Below, one piece after another: positions 34,164 through 42,717 of a stretch of 45,972 nt of DNA (position 1 is its first letter; each line of letters starts with the position of its first letter). The stretch is taken from positions 1 through 45,972 of the forward strand of contig NZ_KI518074.1 of assembly GCF_000479045.1 (NCBI RefSeq), in the 5' to 3' direction. The notes under the pieces are model-generated. The model was not told the origin of the DNA. It saw nothing but the letters and a program-made list of their open reading frames with translations, and searched no databases. The DNA is from Cetobacterium somerae ATCC BAA-474. GTDB taxonomy: Bacteria > Fusobacteriota > Fusobacteriia > Fusobacteriales > Fusobacteriaceae. Both the position numbers and the translations under genes were made by a program.

Positions 34164-35873
34164 TTAGTACTGCTTCATTAATTCTTTTACTTTTGAAACA
34201 ACTTCATCTTTAGAAACTTCTAAAGTTTCATTAGTTCTTCTAATTTTTAACTCAACAATTCCTTCAGCTGCTTTTTTACCAGCTACAACTTTAAATGGAT
34301 ATCCAATTAAATCTCCATCTTTAAATTTAAATCCAATTCTTTCATCTCTATCATCTAAAGCTACATCTATGCAACTGTCTTGGAAATTTTTATAAATCTC
34401 TTCTGCTAATGCCACTTGCTCTTCAGATTTCATATTTGCTGGTATTACTTCAACTACAAATGGAGCTATTGCTGATGGCCAAATAATTCCATTTTCATCA
34501 TTGTTTTGCTCTATTGCTGATGCCATAGTTCTAGAAACTCCTATTCCATAACATCCCATCTCCATAATTTGACTCTTTCCATTTTCATCTAAGAATGATG
34601 CATTTAATGCTTTAGAGTATTTATCTCCTAGTTTAAATATATGTCCACTTTCAATTCCTCTTGCACTTGCAAGCTCTCCTCCACACTTAGGACACTTTTC
34701 TCCAACTACTACCGTTCTTACATCAGCAACTACTTCTGCTTCATAGTCTCTTCCATAATTAACGTTTATATAGTGTGTATCTAATTTATTTCCACCTGCT
34801 GTGTGATTAGATATTCCTACAATACTCTTATCAGCTATAACTTTTATTTTTGTTAAATCAGCACCAACTGGTCCTATAAATCCTTTTATTAATCCTAAAT
34901 CCTCAATTTCTGAGTCAGTTAGTAATACAACATCTATCGTATCAATTATATTTTTTAGCTTAACTTCATTAACTTCGAAGTCTCCTCTTATAAGAACCAT
35001 ATAAACATCATCTGTTACGACATCTTTATACATCATAGCTTTTACAGTTTGCTCTACAGGTACATTTAAATATTCCACAACATCAACAATTTTTGATACG
35101 TTTGGCGTATCTACTAATTTAATATCTAAAGTTTCAGCTTTTGGTAACTCAACTATTGTACTTGTTGCTGTTTCAACGTTTGCTGCATAATCACATGATG
35201 TACAGTAAATGATTTCGTCCTCTCCTGACTCTGCTAGAACATGAAACTCTTGTGATCCGCTTCCACCAATTGCTCCTGAATCTGCTTCAACTGCTCTAAA
35301 TTTAAGTCCACATCTTTCAAATACTCTTGTATAAGCAGCTTTCATATTTTCAAATTCTTCATCTAAAGACTCTTTACTAGCATGGAATGAGTATGCGTCT
35401 TTCATCATAAACTCTCTTCCTCTCATAAGTCCAAATCTAGGTCTTCTCTCATCTCTGAATTTAGTTTGAATTTGATATAAGTTTAATGGTAAAGACTTAT
35501 AAGATGATATATCATTTCTAATAATATCTGTTATTACCTCTTCATGAGTTGGTCCTAATGCAAACTCTCTTGAATGTCTGTCTTGAATTCTCATCATTTC
35601 AGCACCCATTACATCCCATCTTCCACTTTCTTTCCAAAGTTCCGCTGGTTGTAACACTGGCATGAATATCTCTTGAGCTCCTGCTCTATCCATCTCTTCT
35701 CTTACAATGTTTTCAACTTTTTTTAAAGCTTTTAAACCTAAAGGAAGGTATGTATAAACTCCACTTGCTAATCTTTTGATCATTCCTGATCTAAGTAATA
35801 ATTTATGACTTATTACTTCTGCCTCTTTAGGAGTTTCCTTAAGAGTTTTTACATAATATTTACTTAATCTCAT
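34164..35873 (-). CDS. proS: Prolyl-tRNA synthetase (bacterial type)
   Basis: Charges tRNA-Pro; class II synthetase of 569 residues. Visible are LRSGMIKRLASGVYTYLPLG (motif 1 region), FRDERRPRFGLMRGREFMMKD (motif 2), an editing INS domain in the middle (about 225-390), and GIGVSRTMASAIEQ (motif 3). The INS domain marks the bacterial rather than archaeal/eukaryotic type. The start is ATG 35873 with GGAGG five bases upstream; a GTG at 35885 would overlap that ribosome site. Confidence 0.96.
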   Translation of the reverse strand: MRLSKYYVKTLKETPKEAEVISHKLLLRSGMIKRLASGVYTYLPLGLKALKKVENIVREEMDRAGAQEIFMPVLQPAELWKESGRWDVMGAEMMRIQDRHSREFALGPTHEEVITDIIRNDISSYKSLPLNLYQIQTKFRDERRPRFGLMRGREFMMKDAYSFHASKESLDEEFENMKAAYTRVFERCGLKFRAVEADSGAIGGSGSQEFHVLAESGEDEIIYCTSCDYAANVETATSTIVELPKAETLDIKLVDTPNVSKIVDVVEYLNVPVEQTVKAMMYKDVVTDDVYMVLIRGDFEVNEVKLKNIIDTIDVVLLTDSEIEDLGLIKGFIGPVGADLTKIKVIADKSIVGISNHTAGGNKLDTHYINVNYGRDYEAEVVADVRTVVVGEKCPKCGGELASARGIESGHIFKLGDKYSKALNASFLDENGKSQIMEMGCYGIGVSRTMASAIEQNNDENGIIWPSAIAPFVVEVIPANMKSEEQVALAEEIYKNFQDSCIDVALDDRDERIGFKFKDGDLIGYPFKVVAGKKAAEGIVELKIRRTNETLEVSKDEVVSKVKELMKQY

Positions 35874-35927
35874 CTTATCCTCCACTTTTTTTAATTAATT
35901 TTACCTCATATTCTATCATAACCTCTT

Positions 35928-37991
35928 TTAAGAGGTCAAACTTTTGTTAAACTTTTCATCAATATCCCATTGTAGAACTTGATTATTTATTTTACCTTTA
36001 TTTTCTTTTAAGTATTCCATACAAATATCTTTAACTAACTTTATTGTTTTAACATCATGAACTATATCTATAAATTTCAAGTCACTCAATCCACTTTGCT
36101 TTACCCCAAAAATTTCTCCAGCTTTCCTTAATCTTAAATCTTCCTCTGCTATTTTAAATCCGTCTTCAGTACTTTCTAAAACTTTAAGTCTTGCTGCTGA
36201 ATTATCATTTTCTGTATTGGAAAGTAAGAAACAATAAGATTGATGTTCTCCTCTTCCAACTCTCCCTCTAAGTTGATGTAGGGTTGCTAGCCCAAAACGT
36301 TCAGAGTTTGTTATTACCATTATACTTGAGTTAGGAACGTTTACTCCAACCTCAATAACTAAAGTAGAAACTAGTATATCTAATTTATTATTTTTAAAGA
36401 GATGCATAACTTCATCTTTTTCTTTATTCTTCATTCTTCCATGCAAAATTCCAACTCTATATCCTGGTAAGTTTTTTAAAACTTCATTATACAACTCCTC
36501 TGTGGATTTGGCTGAAAGCTTTTCACTTTCATCTATTAAAGAAGCTACAAAATATGCTTGACGTCCCTCTTTTAATTTTTTATCTATGAAGTGATACATC
36601 TTTTCTTCATCCTCTTCTTCACTAATCCATTTAGTTTTTATAGGTTTTCTTCCAGGAGGTAACTCATCTATTACTGCTACATCCAAATCTCCATATATAC
36701 TCAAAGCTAAAGATCTTGGAATAGGAGTTGCACTCATAACAATAAGGTTTGCTAAAACACCTTTATCTCTAAGTCTTTTTCTTTGTAAAACTCCAAATCT
36801 GTGCTGTTCATCTATAACTATTAATCCTAATTTTTGAAATTCAACACTATCCTCTATTATAGCATGAGTTCCTACTACAATATTTGTTTCCCCTGTTTTT
36901 ATTCTACCTAACAATTCAATTTTCTTCTTTCCTTTTACGCTTCCTGTTAAAAGTTCAACTTTTACCCCTAACAATTCTAAAGTCTCATAAATAGAAAGGT
37001 AATGTTGCGTTGCTAAAATCTCTGTTGGAGCCATCAAAACTCCCTGATAACCGTTTTCTACCATATATAAAAGAAGTAGTACAACAACTATTGTTTTTCC
37101 GCTTCCTACATCTCCCTGAATTAAATAATTTATTATTTTTCCAGCATTTATACCTTTATATATCTCTGTTATAACTTTTTTTTGAGCAGTTGTTAGTGAA
37201 AAAGGTAAACTTTCTAAAAACTTTGAAACTAACTTTTTATTTCCCTCAATTTCATATAGTCCAGCATTAGTTAAATCTATCTCAAAACGCTTTTGAAGTA
37301 TTCCCATCTCCAATATTAAAAGTTCTTCTATTGCAAAACGCCTTTTTGCTTCCTCTAAATTTCTTGGATTTGTTGGATAATGAATCTCTTTTAAAGCATT
37401 TTTTCTATTCATAAGTTTATATTTTTTTATTATTTCATCTGGTATATTTTCTTGAAATATATCTAAATAATTTTTTAACGCCTCTTTTAAAACTCTTCTT
37501 AAACTGTTTTGATTCAAGTCTTTTATAGCGCTGTAAATAGGTAATATTTCTCCAGTATTTTCTTGTCCTTTATACAATTTAAACTCTGGATTTACCATTT
37601 GAAATGTATATCCTCTTTTTACATTTCCTATAAAAATATATTCTTCTCCTATTTTTAAACTATTTCTTAAATAAGGCCTTTGAAACCATACAACTTCGAG
37701 AACTCCTGTTCCGTCATTTACTGTTGCTTTTATCATTTTCATTCCTGTTCTTGTAGGAGGAGCAGATATATTCATTATATTTCCTTTTAATACAACATAT
37801 TCATCCCCTCGTAATTCACCTATTTTTTTAATATTTGTTCTGTCGTCATAAGCTCTCGGAAAATAATATATTAGGTCATAGAGTGTTTCTATATTTAATT
37901 TTTTCAACTTCGAATATGTTGCACTCGAAACTCCCTTTATATTAAAAAGTTCTATCTCTTTATAAATATCTTTATATATCTTAATCACCAC
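35928..37991 (-). CDS. recG: ATP-dependent DNA helicase RecG
   Basis: Remodels stalled replication forks and Holliday junctions. The 687 residues have the N-terminal wedge/OB domain (GDEYVVLKGNIM region), then helicase motifs: QGDVGSGKT (I), APTEILATQH (Ia), DEQHRFGVLQR (II), MSATPIPRSLA (III) and HQLRGRVGRG (VI). The start is GTG at 37991 or 37988; the only ribosome-like sequence (AAAGGTG) is close to it, so the exact start is unsure by one codon. It lies about 55 bases before proS on the same strand. Confidence 0.95.
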   Translation of the reverse strand: MVIKIYKDIYKEIELFNIKGVSSATYSKLKKLNIETLYDLIYYFPRAYDDRTNIKKIGELRGDEYVVLKGNIMNISAPPTRTGMKMIKATVNDGTGVLEVVWFQRPYLRNSLKIGEEYIFIGNVKRGYTFQMVNPEFKLYKGQENTGEILPIYSAIKDLNQNSLRRVLKEALKNYLDIFQENIPDEIIKKYKLMNRKNALKEIHYPTNPRNLEEAKRRFAIEELLILEMGILQKRFEIDLTNAGLYEIEGNKKLVSKFLESLPFSLTTAQKKVITEIYKGINAGKIINYLIQGDVGSGKTIVVVLLLLYMVENGYQGVLMAPTEILATQHYLSIYETLELLGVKVELLTGSVKGKKKIELLGRIKTGETNIVVGTHAIIEDSVEFQKLGLIVIDEQHRFGVLQRKRLRDKGVLANLIVMSATPIPRSLALSIYGDLDVAVIDELPPGRKPIKTKWISEEEDEEKMYHFIDKKLKEGRQAYFVASLIDESEKLSAKSTEELYNEVLKNLPGYRVGILHGRMKNKEKDEVMHLFKNNKLDILVSTLVIEVGVNVPNSSIMVITNSERFGLATLHQLRGRVGRGEHQSYCFLLSNTENDNSAARLKVLESTEDGFKIAEEDLRLRKAGEIFGVKQSGLSDLKFIDIVHDVKTIKLVKDICMEYLKENKGKINNQVLQWDIDEKFNKSLTS

Positions 37992-38120
37992 CTTTTTTTA
38001 ATTATAACATACTTATATATCCTTTTGTACAATTTATAATGCGTTTTGTATTTTTGTAACAAACCCTCTTAAAACAAGGCTTTGTGAAAAATATTTCTTC
38101 ATATTTTTTGTAATTTTTGT

Positions 38121-38149
38121 TTGACATTTTTTAGATTTTAATATATCAT
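38121..38149 (+). promoter_or_regulatory. Promoter of the c-di-GMP riboswitch transcript
   Basis: -35 TTGACA (38121-38126) and -10 TATCAT (38144-38149) with a 17-base spacer, about 15 bases before the riboswitch aptamer. A second possible -10 (TATAAT) overlaps at about 38154-38159. Confidence 0.8.
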
Positions 38150-38163
38150 TATTATATAATATA

Positions 38164-38240
38164 AATCGGCAAAGTAGGGGAAATCCTATGACGCAAAACT
38201 ATAGGGTCTTTAAAATGACAGCCAGTTGCAGTTACATTTT
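38164..38240 (+). ncRNA. Cyclic-di-GMP-I (GEMM-I) riboswitch aptamer
   Basis: The 323-base gap between recG and the next gene is mostly this leader. The GEMM-I core is recognisable in order: GGCAAA, a hairpin GTAGG/CCTAT with a GGAAA-type loop, the invariant GACGCAAA, an A-rich joining region and GTC/GAC hairpin, then GACAGCCAGTTGC, which corresponds to the conserved 3' side. The 3' segment GCCAGTTGCA also forms one arm of the downstream terminator. I infer a c-di-GMP-activated switch for the following gene. Confidence 0.9.
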
Positions 38241-38280
38241 GGTTAAACCAAAATATAAGTGCAACTGGCTTTTGTATTTT
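38221..38280 (+). terminator. Riboswitch-controlled terminator
   Basis: Outer stem GCCAGTTGCA (38221-38230) / TGCAACTGGC (38260-38269), inner stem ATTTTGGT / ACCAAAAT, then TTTTGTATTTT. Its left arm is part of the aptamer, so aptamer folding and termination should exclude each other. Confidence 0.9.
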
Positions 38281-38314
38281 ATAAACTTTATGAAATTACG
38301 GGAGGGAACAAATT

Positions 38315-38755
38315 ATGAAAAAATTATTAATACTTTTATCTTTAACTACAGCTATGACAGCTTTTGGAAACAACAATACAAATCCTGCTAATATGAATGT
38401 ATCTGCTACTATTATGGAAACTTTAACAGTTAGGGTTGATCAACCTGCTGAATTTGGAAAAATTGCTAAAGGAACTTCTGGAAATACTGCTATTGGAAGA
38501 TTTTCTGTAAAAGGTCAGGGAAACAATCAAGCTAAAATTACAATTTCCGGATTAACAAATAATGGTAAATTAACTCTAAGAAATATAAGTGGAGCAACTA
38601 TTTCGGCAGATGTTGATCATACTGAAGAGACTTTATCTCTTAAACATGACGAATTTGTTGCTGCAACTCCAATTAGATTCACTTTAAATGTTCCAGATAA
38701 TCAACAAACTGGATTATACGAAGGAAATGTTACAATCCAAGCAAGATATAACTAA
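38315..38755 (+). CDS. Secreted DUF4402-like protein (fimbrial/adhesin-like)
   Basis: Protein of 146 residues with a cleavable signal peptide (about 18 residues, ending near FGNNN). The mature part is a small beta-sandwich: LTVRVDQPAEFGKIAKG is followed by GRFSVKGQG, ITISGL, LTLRN and the final TPIRFTLNVPDNQQTGLYEG then VTIQARYN. This layout resembles DUF4402 domains found in pilin-like and surface proteins; the similarity is by eye and moderate. There is no lipobox, no cysteine and no sorting motif. A GGGAGGG site lies 10 bases before ATG 38315. Its sole visible control is the c-di-GMP riboswitch. A terminator follows directly, so it is monocistronic, without chaperone or usher genes. Confidence 0.8.
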   Translation: MKKLLILLSLTTAMTAFGNNNTNPANMNVSATIMETLTVRVDQPAEFGKIAKGTSGNTAIGRFSVKGQGNNQAKITISGLTNNGKLTLRNISGATISADVDHTEETLSLKHDEFVAATPIRFTLNVPDNQQTGLYEGNVTIQARYN

Positions 38756-38760
38756 AAAAT

Positions 38761-38792
38761 AAAAACTGAGGAAATTACTCCTCAGTTTTTTT
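38761..38792. terminator. Bidirectional terminator between the DUF4402-like gene and the purine permease gene
   Basis: Stem AAAAACTGAGGA / TCCTCAGTTTTT with a 6-base loop, serving both converging genes. Confidence 0.9.
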
Positions 38793-40110
38793 ATGCTACA
38801 GATACCTCTACTTTTTCATTTTTCTTAGGTAATATCAGGTTCATCACAACTGCTAAAGTTCCAGCTACAACAAATCCTGAATCTGTAAATATATATCTTA
38901 TACTTTCAGGGAATGCCTCAATTACTCCTGGAACTAATCCTATTCCATACCCTAGTCCCAGCGAAACTGCTAATATAACTGCATTTCTTCCTTCTAGTGG
39001 TTCTTGATTTATAAGATTTATTCCACTAATTGAAATCATAGAAAAAATCATCACCAAACTTCCACCTATAACACTTTGAGGAACTAATGTAAAAGCTGCT
39101 GCAACCTTTGGTATAAATGCACTTACTACTAAAAACATTGCTCCTATCCCTACAACAAATCGACTCATTACTCCTGTCATAGCAATTATACCTGTATTTT
39201 GACTAAATGATGTTGTTGGCAATACTGAAAATATAGTTGCAAATGCACTCCCTATTCCATCACATATTATTCCACCTTTAAGCTCACTATCTTTCAATTC
39301 TCTCTTAGCGCCACCCATTGTAATTCCTGACATATCTCCCATCGTCTCTATAGCAGACACTACAAACATCATCACCATAGGGATAATTGCCTCTATATGA
39401 AATGAATACCCAAAAGAAAATGGTCTCGGTACACTTACTATATCTGCTTGTAAAAGTGGAGTTATATCTATCTTTCCCATTAAAAAGGCTATTACTGTCC
39501 CCACTATAGTTCCTATAAAAATCGCTCCTGAACTTGTTACACCCTTTGTAAACTCCTTAAAAAATATTACTACTGCTAAAACTATTGTTCCCAAAATTAG
39601 ATTCTCTTTCGATGCAAAATCAGGTGCTCCATATCCTCCAGCAAAACTATTTATTCCAACTGGTAAAAGGTATAATCCTATAGCTAATATTACAGTTCCT
39701 GTAACTATTGGTGGAAAAAATTTTCTTATTCTCTTCATATGAAACCCTAGAAAAGCTTCGAAAATTCCTCCTATTAATGCTGCTCCTAAAACCCCTTCAT
39801 ATCCAAATTTGCTAGCTACCGATATAGCTACCGGTGCAAAAGAAAAGTTTGTTCCTACAACTACGGGCAGTTTAGCTCCCATAGGTCCTAATGTGTAAAC
39901 CTGTACCAAAGTATTTAATCCCGCTACAAGTATTGTTGCTTGTATTAAGTTTATTTTTATATCTTGAGCAAACCCAAGTATTCCAGCAACTATTATTATA
40001 GGAGTTATATTCCCCATAAACATTGCCATAATGTGTTGTAAACCTAAAGGAATCGCCGTATTTAAATCTGGCACTCCATTTAAGTCATAAGGTGATTTGT
40101 TTCTCTGCAT
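38791..40110 (-). CDS. NCS2-family purine permease (xanthine/guanine type)
   Basis: Inner-membrane nucleobase transporter, 439 residues, about 12-14 hydrophobic segments. The family signature QNTGIIAMTG and the substrate-site segment SAIETMGDMSGIT are both present; the glutamate replaces the first signature region typical of uracil permeases, so a purine such as xanthine, guanine or urate is more likely than uracil. A guanine-class riboswitch in its leader supports this. I choose ATG 40110, because GGAGG lies 11 bases upstream; an in-frame ATG at 40128 overlaps that ribosome site. Related to PbuX/XanP. Confidence 0.88.
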   Translation of the reverse strand: MQRNKSPYDLNGVPDLNTAIPLGLQHIMAMFMGNITPIIIVAGILGFAQDIKINLIQATILVAGLNTLVQVYTLGPMGAKLPVVVGTNFSFAPVAISVASKFGYEGVLGAALIGGIFEAFLGFHMKRIRKFFPPIVTGTVILAIGLYLLPVGINSFAGGYGAPDFASKENLILGTIVLAVVIFFKEFTKGVTSSGAIFIGTIVGTVIAFLMGKIDITPLLQADIVSVPRPFSFGYSFHIEAIIPMVMMFVVSAIETMGDMSGITMGGAKRELKDSELKGGIICDGIGSAFATIFSVLPTTSFSQNTGIIAMTGVMSRFVVGIGAMFLVVSAFIPKVAAAFTLVPQSVIGGSLVMIFSMISISGINLINQEPLEGRNAVILAVSLGLGYGIGLVPGVIEAFPESIRYIFTDSGFVVAGTLAVVMNLILPKKNEKVEVSVA

Positions 40111-40135
40111 ATTTAAAATTTCCTCCATATTTTAA

Positions 40136-40172
40136 ATAAAAAAGCATAGACTCATGGATAGAATCTATGCTT
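40136..40172 (-). terminator. Purine riboswitch terminator
   Basis: Minus-strand stem AAGCATAGA / TCTATGCTT followed by a T run, between the purine aptamer and the permease start. Guanine binding would be expected to allow it to form. Confidence 0.88.
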
Positions 40173-40189
40173 AAATGCAGTCAGTTCTA

Positions 40190-40256
40190 CCCATAGTGTC
40201 TTCATTTACGGTAAAGACGTAGAAACTATTGGACCATATTTCCAAAAATATATGAG
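40190..40256 (-). ncRNA. Guanine-class purine riboswitch aptamer
   Basis: The three-way junction of the purine riboswitch is complete on the minus strand: P1 CTCATA / TATGGG, the loop-loop halves ATATGG and ACCGTAAA, and the core GTTTCTAC ... ACTATGGG. The specificity base preceding TATG is C, which pairs with guanine or hypoxanthine, rather than the U of adenine switches. Normally an OFF switch acting through the terminator. Confidence 0.95.
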
Positions 40257-40279
40257 TATGTTTTTTATTGTTTTTTATT

Positions 40280-41026
40280 TTACAGTTGCTCTAATAACTC
40301 ATCTGATATATCAAAGTTTGAATAAACATCATTTACATCATCTAAATCATCTAAACCTTCATATAATGCCATTACCTTTTTAGCAGTCTCTAAATCAGTA
40401 ATTTGTACTTTATTATCTGGAATCATTGCAACTTCAGCTTCAGTTACATTATAACCAGCTTTTTTTAACTCTTCTGCTACTGCATTACAGTCTGCTGAAT
40501 CTGTTAAAACAGTAAACTCTCCATCTTCCTCTTTAACATCTTCTGCTCCAGCTTCTAAAGCGGCCATCATTAGCTCATCTGCATCTACACCTTCAGCTGC
40601 AACTATGATTTCTCCCTTTCTTTGGAACATCCAAGATACAGCTCCATCTGTTCCTAAATTTCCATTTCTTCTAGAAAAAGTTGCTCTAACTTCTGAAGCT
40701 GATCTATTTTTATTATCTGTTACAACTTCAACTATGAAAGCTGTCCCTTCTGGACCATACCCTTCATATCTAATTTCCATATAATCTACACCATCAAGTT
40801 CACCAGTACCTTTTTTAATAGCTCTCTCAAGGTTATCTTTTGGCATATTAGCAGCTTTTGCTTTATCTATTGCAAGTCTTAATCTAGGATTAAAGTTTGG
40901 ATCTCCTCCAGCTTCCTTCGCTGCGATTGTTAACTCTTTTCCTAATTTTGTGAATAGCTTTCCTCTTTTAGCGTCTTGAGCACCTTTTCTATGCTTTATA
41001 TTAGACCATTTACTATGTCCTGCCAC
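40280..41026 (-). CDS. yebC: YebC/PmpR family transcriptional regulator or translation factor
   Basis: The 248 residues begin AGHSKWSNIKHRKGAQDAKRG and include NMPKDNLERAIKKGTGE and YEGYGPEGTAFIVEVVTDN, all universal YebC motifs. Family members act as DNA-binding regulators in some bacteria and have been linked to relief of ribosome stalling at proline runs in others; the sequence does not decide between these. It stands alone after the glycosyltransferase gene. Confidence 0.95.
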   Translation of the reverse strand: MAGHSKWSNIKHRKGAQDAKRGKLFTKLGKELTIAAKEAGGDPNFNPRLRLAIDKAKAANMPKDNLERAIKKGTGELDGVDYMEIRYEGYGPEGTAFIVEVVTDNKNRSASEVRATFSRRNGNLGTDGAVSWMFQRKGEIIVAAEGVDADELMMAALEAGAEDVKEEDGEFTVLTDSADCNAVAEELKKAGYNVTEAEVAMIPDNKVQITDLETAKKVMALYEGLDDLDDVNDVYSNFDISDELLEQL

Positions 41027-41076
41027 AAAAACTCCTCCTTATTTTTTAAATATCTTTTTAAATTTTATCATAACCA

Positions 41077-42129
41077 CTATTTTTTTTCAATATATTTGGG
41101 TACAAGCTCCATTTTTTCCCTTACTTTTTCTAAAACAATATCTGGAGTAATTAATCTATACTTTTCTTCATACGATAAATTATCATATGTTTTATCTGAA
41201 AGTACATCTTTTGGCTCTATCCCCTCATGCCTTTTATTATCTCTTGAAAGCCAATCTCTTTTACTTGAACCTGGACTAAATATAGAGAAGCTTGGAATGT
41301 CTATAGCTTGAGCTAAATGTCTAGGTCCACCTTCATTTCCTACAAATATGTCACAATTAGACAATAATGCTCCCAACTCTCTTATACTTTTTGTATTTAT
41401 ATCTGATATTATTCTTTTATCCCAATTTAACTCTTCATGAAACTTTTTAGCAAACTCTTTTTCATTTGGTGAGTAATATAAAATAATTTGACAATCGAAT
41501 TCATCTAATATTTTTTTTGCTAACTCTTTCATTAAATCTATAGGATAAACTTTACTTTCTCTTCTAGAATTTATAGCTAAAGGTATTATTATTTTGTTAA
41601 AATCCACTCCAGCTTCTTTCATTCTTTTTCTTAAATCATTTTTTTCTTCTGATAAAAATGTTAAAGAGTAATTTTTATCTAGTTTTACATCTACTCCATC
41701 ATCGATAAGTGGTTTTAACATTTTTAAAAACTTTTCAGCTTTATCAAATTCACTTGAAGGTTCCGGTATACTATGTGTATATGTATACCCTCTTTTTGGT
41801 TTCCATCTTCCTATTTTATACTTTGCTTTCCTAGAAAATAATGTAAAGGCTTCACTTTTAGGTGTAGACATTATATCAATAACTATATCATAATCGGTTC
41901 TTGTTACATTCCAAACTTTTTTTAAATATTTAAATGGATTTTTTTGCTCATCTTTTGATATAGATATAACTTTATTTAAATAATCTTGGTGTTCAAATAA
42001 TGGTGCAACGTGATCATATAATACATAATCAACTTTTGCATCTGGATACGTTTCCTTTAAACTTTTACATATTACAGAAGATAATATCGCATCACCAATT
42101 TGTTTAAACCTTACTACTAAAATTTTCAT
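41077..42129 (-). CDS. Family 9 glycosyltransferase (heptosyltransferase-like)
   Basis: Cytoplasmic-face glycosyltransferase of 350 residues, probably adding heptose or another sugar to lipopolysaccharide core. It begins KILVVRFKQIGDAILSS, the typical GT9 opening, and has the C-terminal nucleotide-sugar pocket VGNEGGPRHLAQA and FSPGSS. The presence of a GT9 enzyme supports a diderm. The start ATG 42129 follows the UDG-fold gene stop by one base, with GAGGGG in front; an upstream in-frame start at 42150 lies inside that gene. Substrate not resolved. Confidence 0.9.
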   Translation of the reverse strand: MKILVVRFKQIGDAILSSVICKSLKETYPDAKVDYVLYDHVAPLFEHQDYLNKVISISKDEQKNPFKYLKKVWNVTRTDYDIVIDIMSTPKSEAFTLFSRKAKYKIGRWKPKRGYTYTHSIPEPSSEFDKAEKFLKMLKPLIDDGVDVKLDKNYSLTFLSEEKNDLRKRMKEAGVDFNKIIIPLAINSRRESKVYPIDLMKELAKKILDEFDCQIILYYSPNEKEFAKKFHEELNWDKRIISDINTKSIRELGALLSNCDIFVGNEGGPRHLAQAIDIPSFSIFSPGSSKRDWLSRDNKRHEGIEPKDVLSDKTYDNLSYEEKYRLITPDIVLEKVREKMELVPKYIEKK

Positions 42130-42130
42130 A

Positions 42131-42709
42131 TTAGATCCCCTCGATTGCATTTTTTATAGTTTTTAAATCTCCCCAAAATTCTACTGCTACTTTAGACCTT
42201 TTTCCACCATCATCTCTTGATTTTTTAGCAAAATTAGCATCATATGTTGCCAATAACTTTATATTCCCTCTCCACTCTAAAATCTTTCCTTTTTCTTGAA
42301 GAAATTTAAACTCTCTTTCTAATAATAACTCTGCTACATCTTGGCCTAAAGCTACAATAACTTCTGGGTTCATTAACGATATCTGCATCATTAGATATTC
42401 TTTCAAATCTCTTTTATCTCTTTCTTCTAACTCTCTATAATTTTTCTCAGATTTTGTTAATGTTGTAATATAATAATCTTCTGGTAATAACCCTACTATA
42501 TCACAAAGCTTTATCAAAAACTCACCGCTAGACCCTGGTCTTACTTTTAAATTTTCATCTATATATAAATTAGAATCATCTCCTACAAAAAGTACCTTTC
42601 CATAGAAATTTCCTGTTCCTAAAACTATTTTTTCATTACTATCTTTTAGCACATCTGTAGTTCCTATTTCAAACTTCAATTCTTCTAATAGTTTTTCAAT
42701 CTCCTCCAT
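42131..42709 (-). CDS. Degenerate family-4 uracil-DNA glycosylase-like protein
   Basis: The 192 residues align with family-4 UDG folds: IVLGTGNFYGKVLFVGDDSN (residues 28-47), GSSGEFLIKLCDIVGL, DYYITTLTKS, NPEVIVALGQDVAELLL and KLLATYDANF (151-160). However, the motif expected as GEAPG reads GDDSN at 43-47, and the expected HPA motif reads DAN near 157-159. Only one cysteine (Cys69) remains, so the Fe-S cluster of the family cannot form. It may bind nucleic acid without base excision. The gene lies between walJ and the glycosyltransferase, eight bases after walJ. Confidence 0.8.
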   Translation of the reverse strand: MEEIEKLLEELKFEIGTTDVLKDSNEKIVLGTGNFYGKVLFVGDDSNLYIDENLKVRPGSSGEFLIKLCDIVGLLPEDYYITTLTKSEKNYRELEERDKRDLKEYLMMQISLMNPEVIVALGQDVAELLLEREFKFLQEKGKILEWRGNIKLLATYDANFAKKSRDDGGKRSKVAVEFWGDLKTIKNAIEGI

Positions 42710-42717
42710 AACTCCTC

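Noticed and set aside
35918-35940. CCTCTT / AAGAGG hairpin between recG and proS as a terminator
   Set aside because: The stem is short and lacks a proper T run on the minus strand.
38188-38391. 67-residue plus-strand open frame before the DUF4402-like gene
   Set aside because: It lies over the riboswitch aptamer and its terminator and runs into the real gene in another frame. It has no ribosome site, and the RNA structure explains the sequence.
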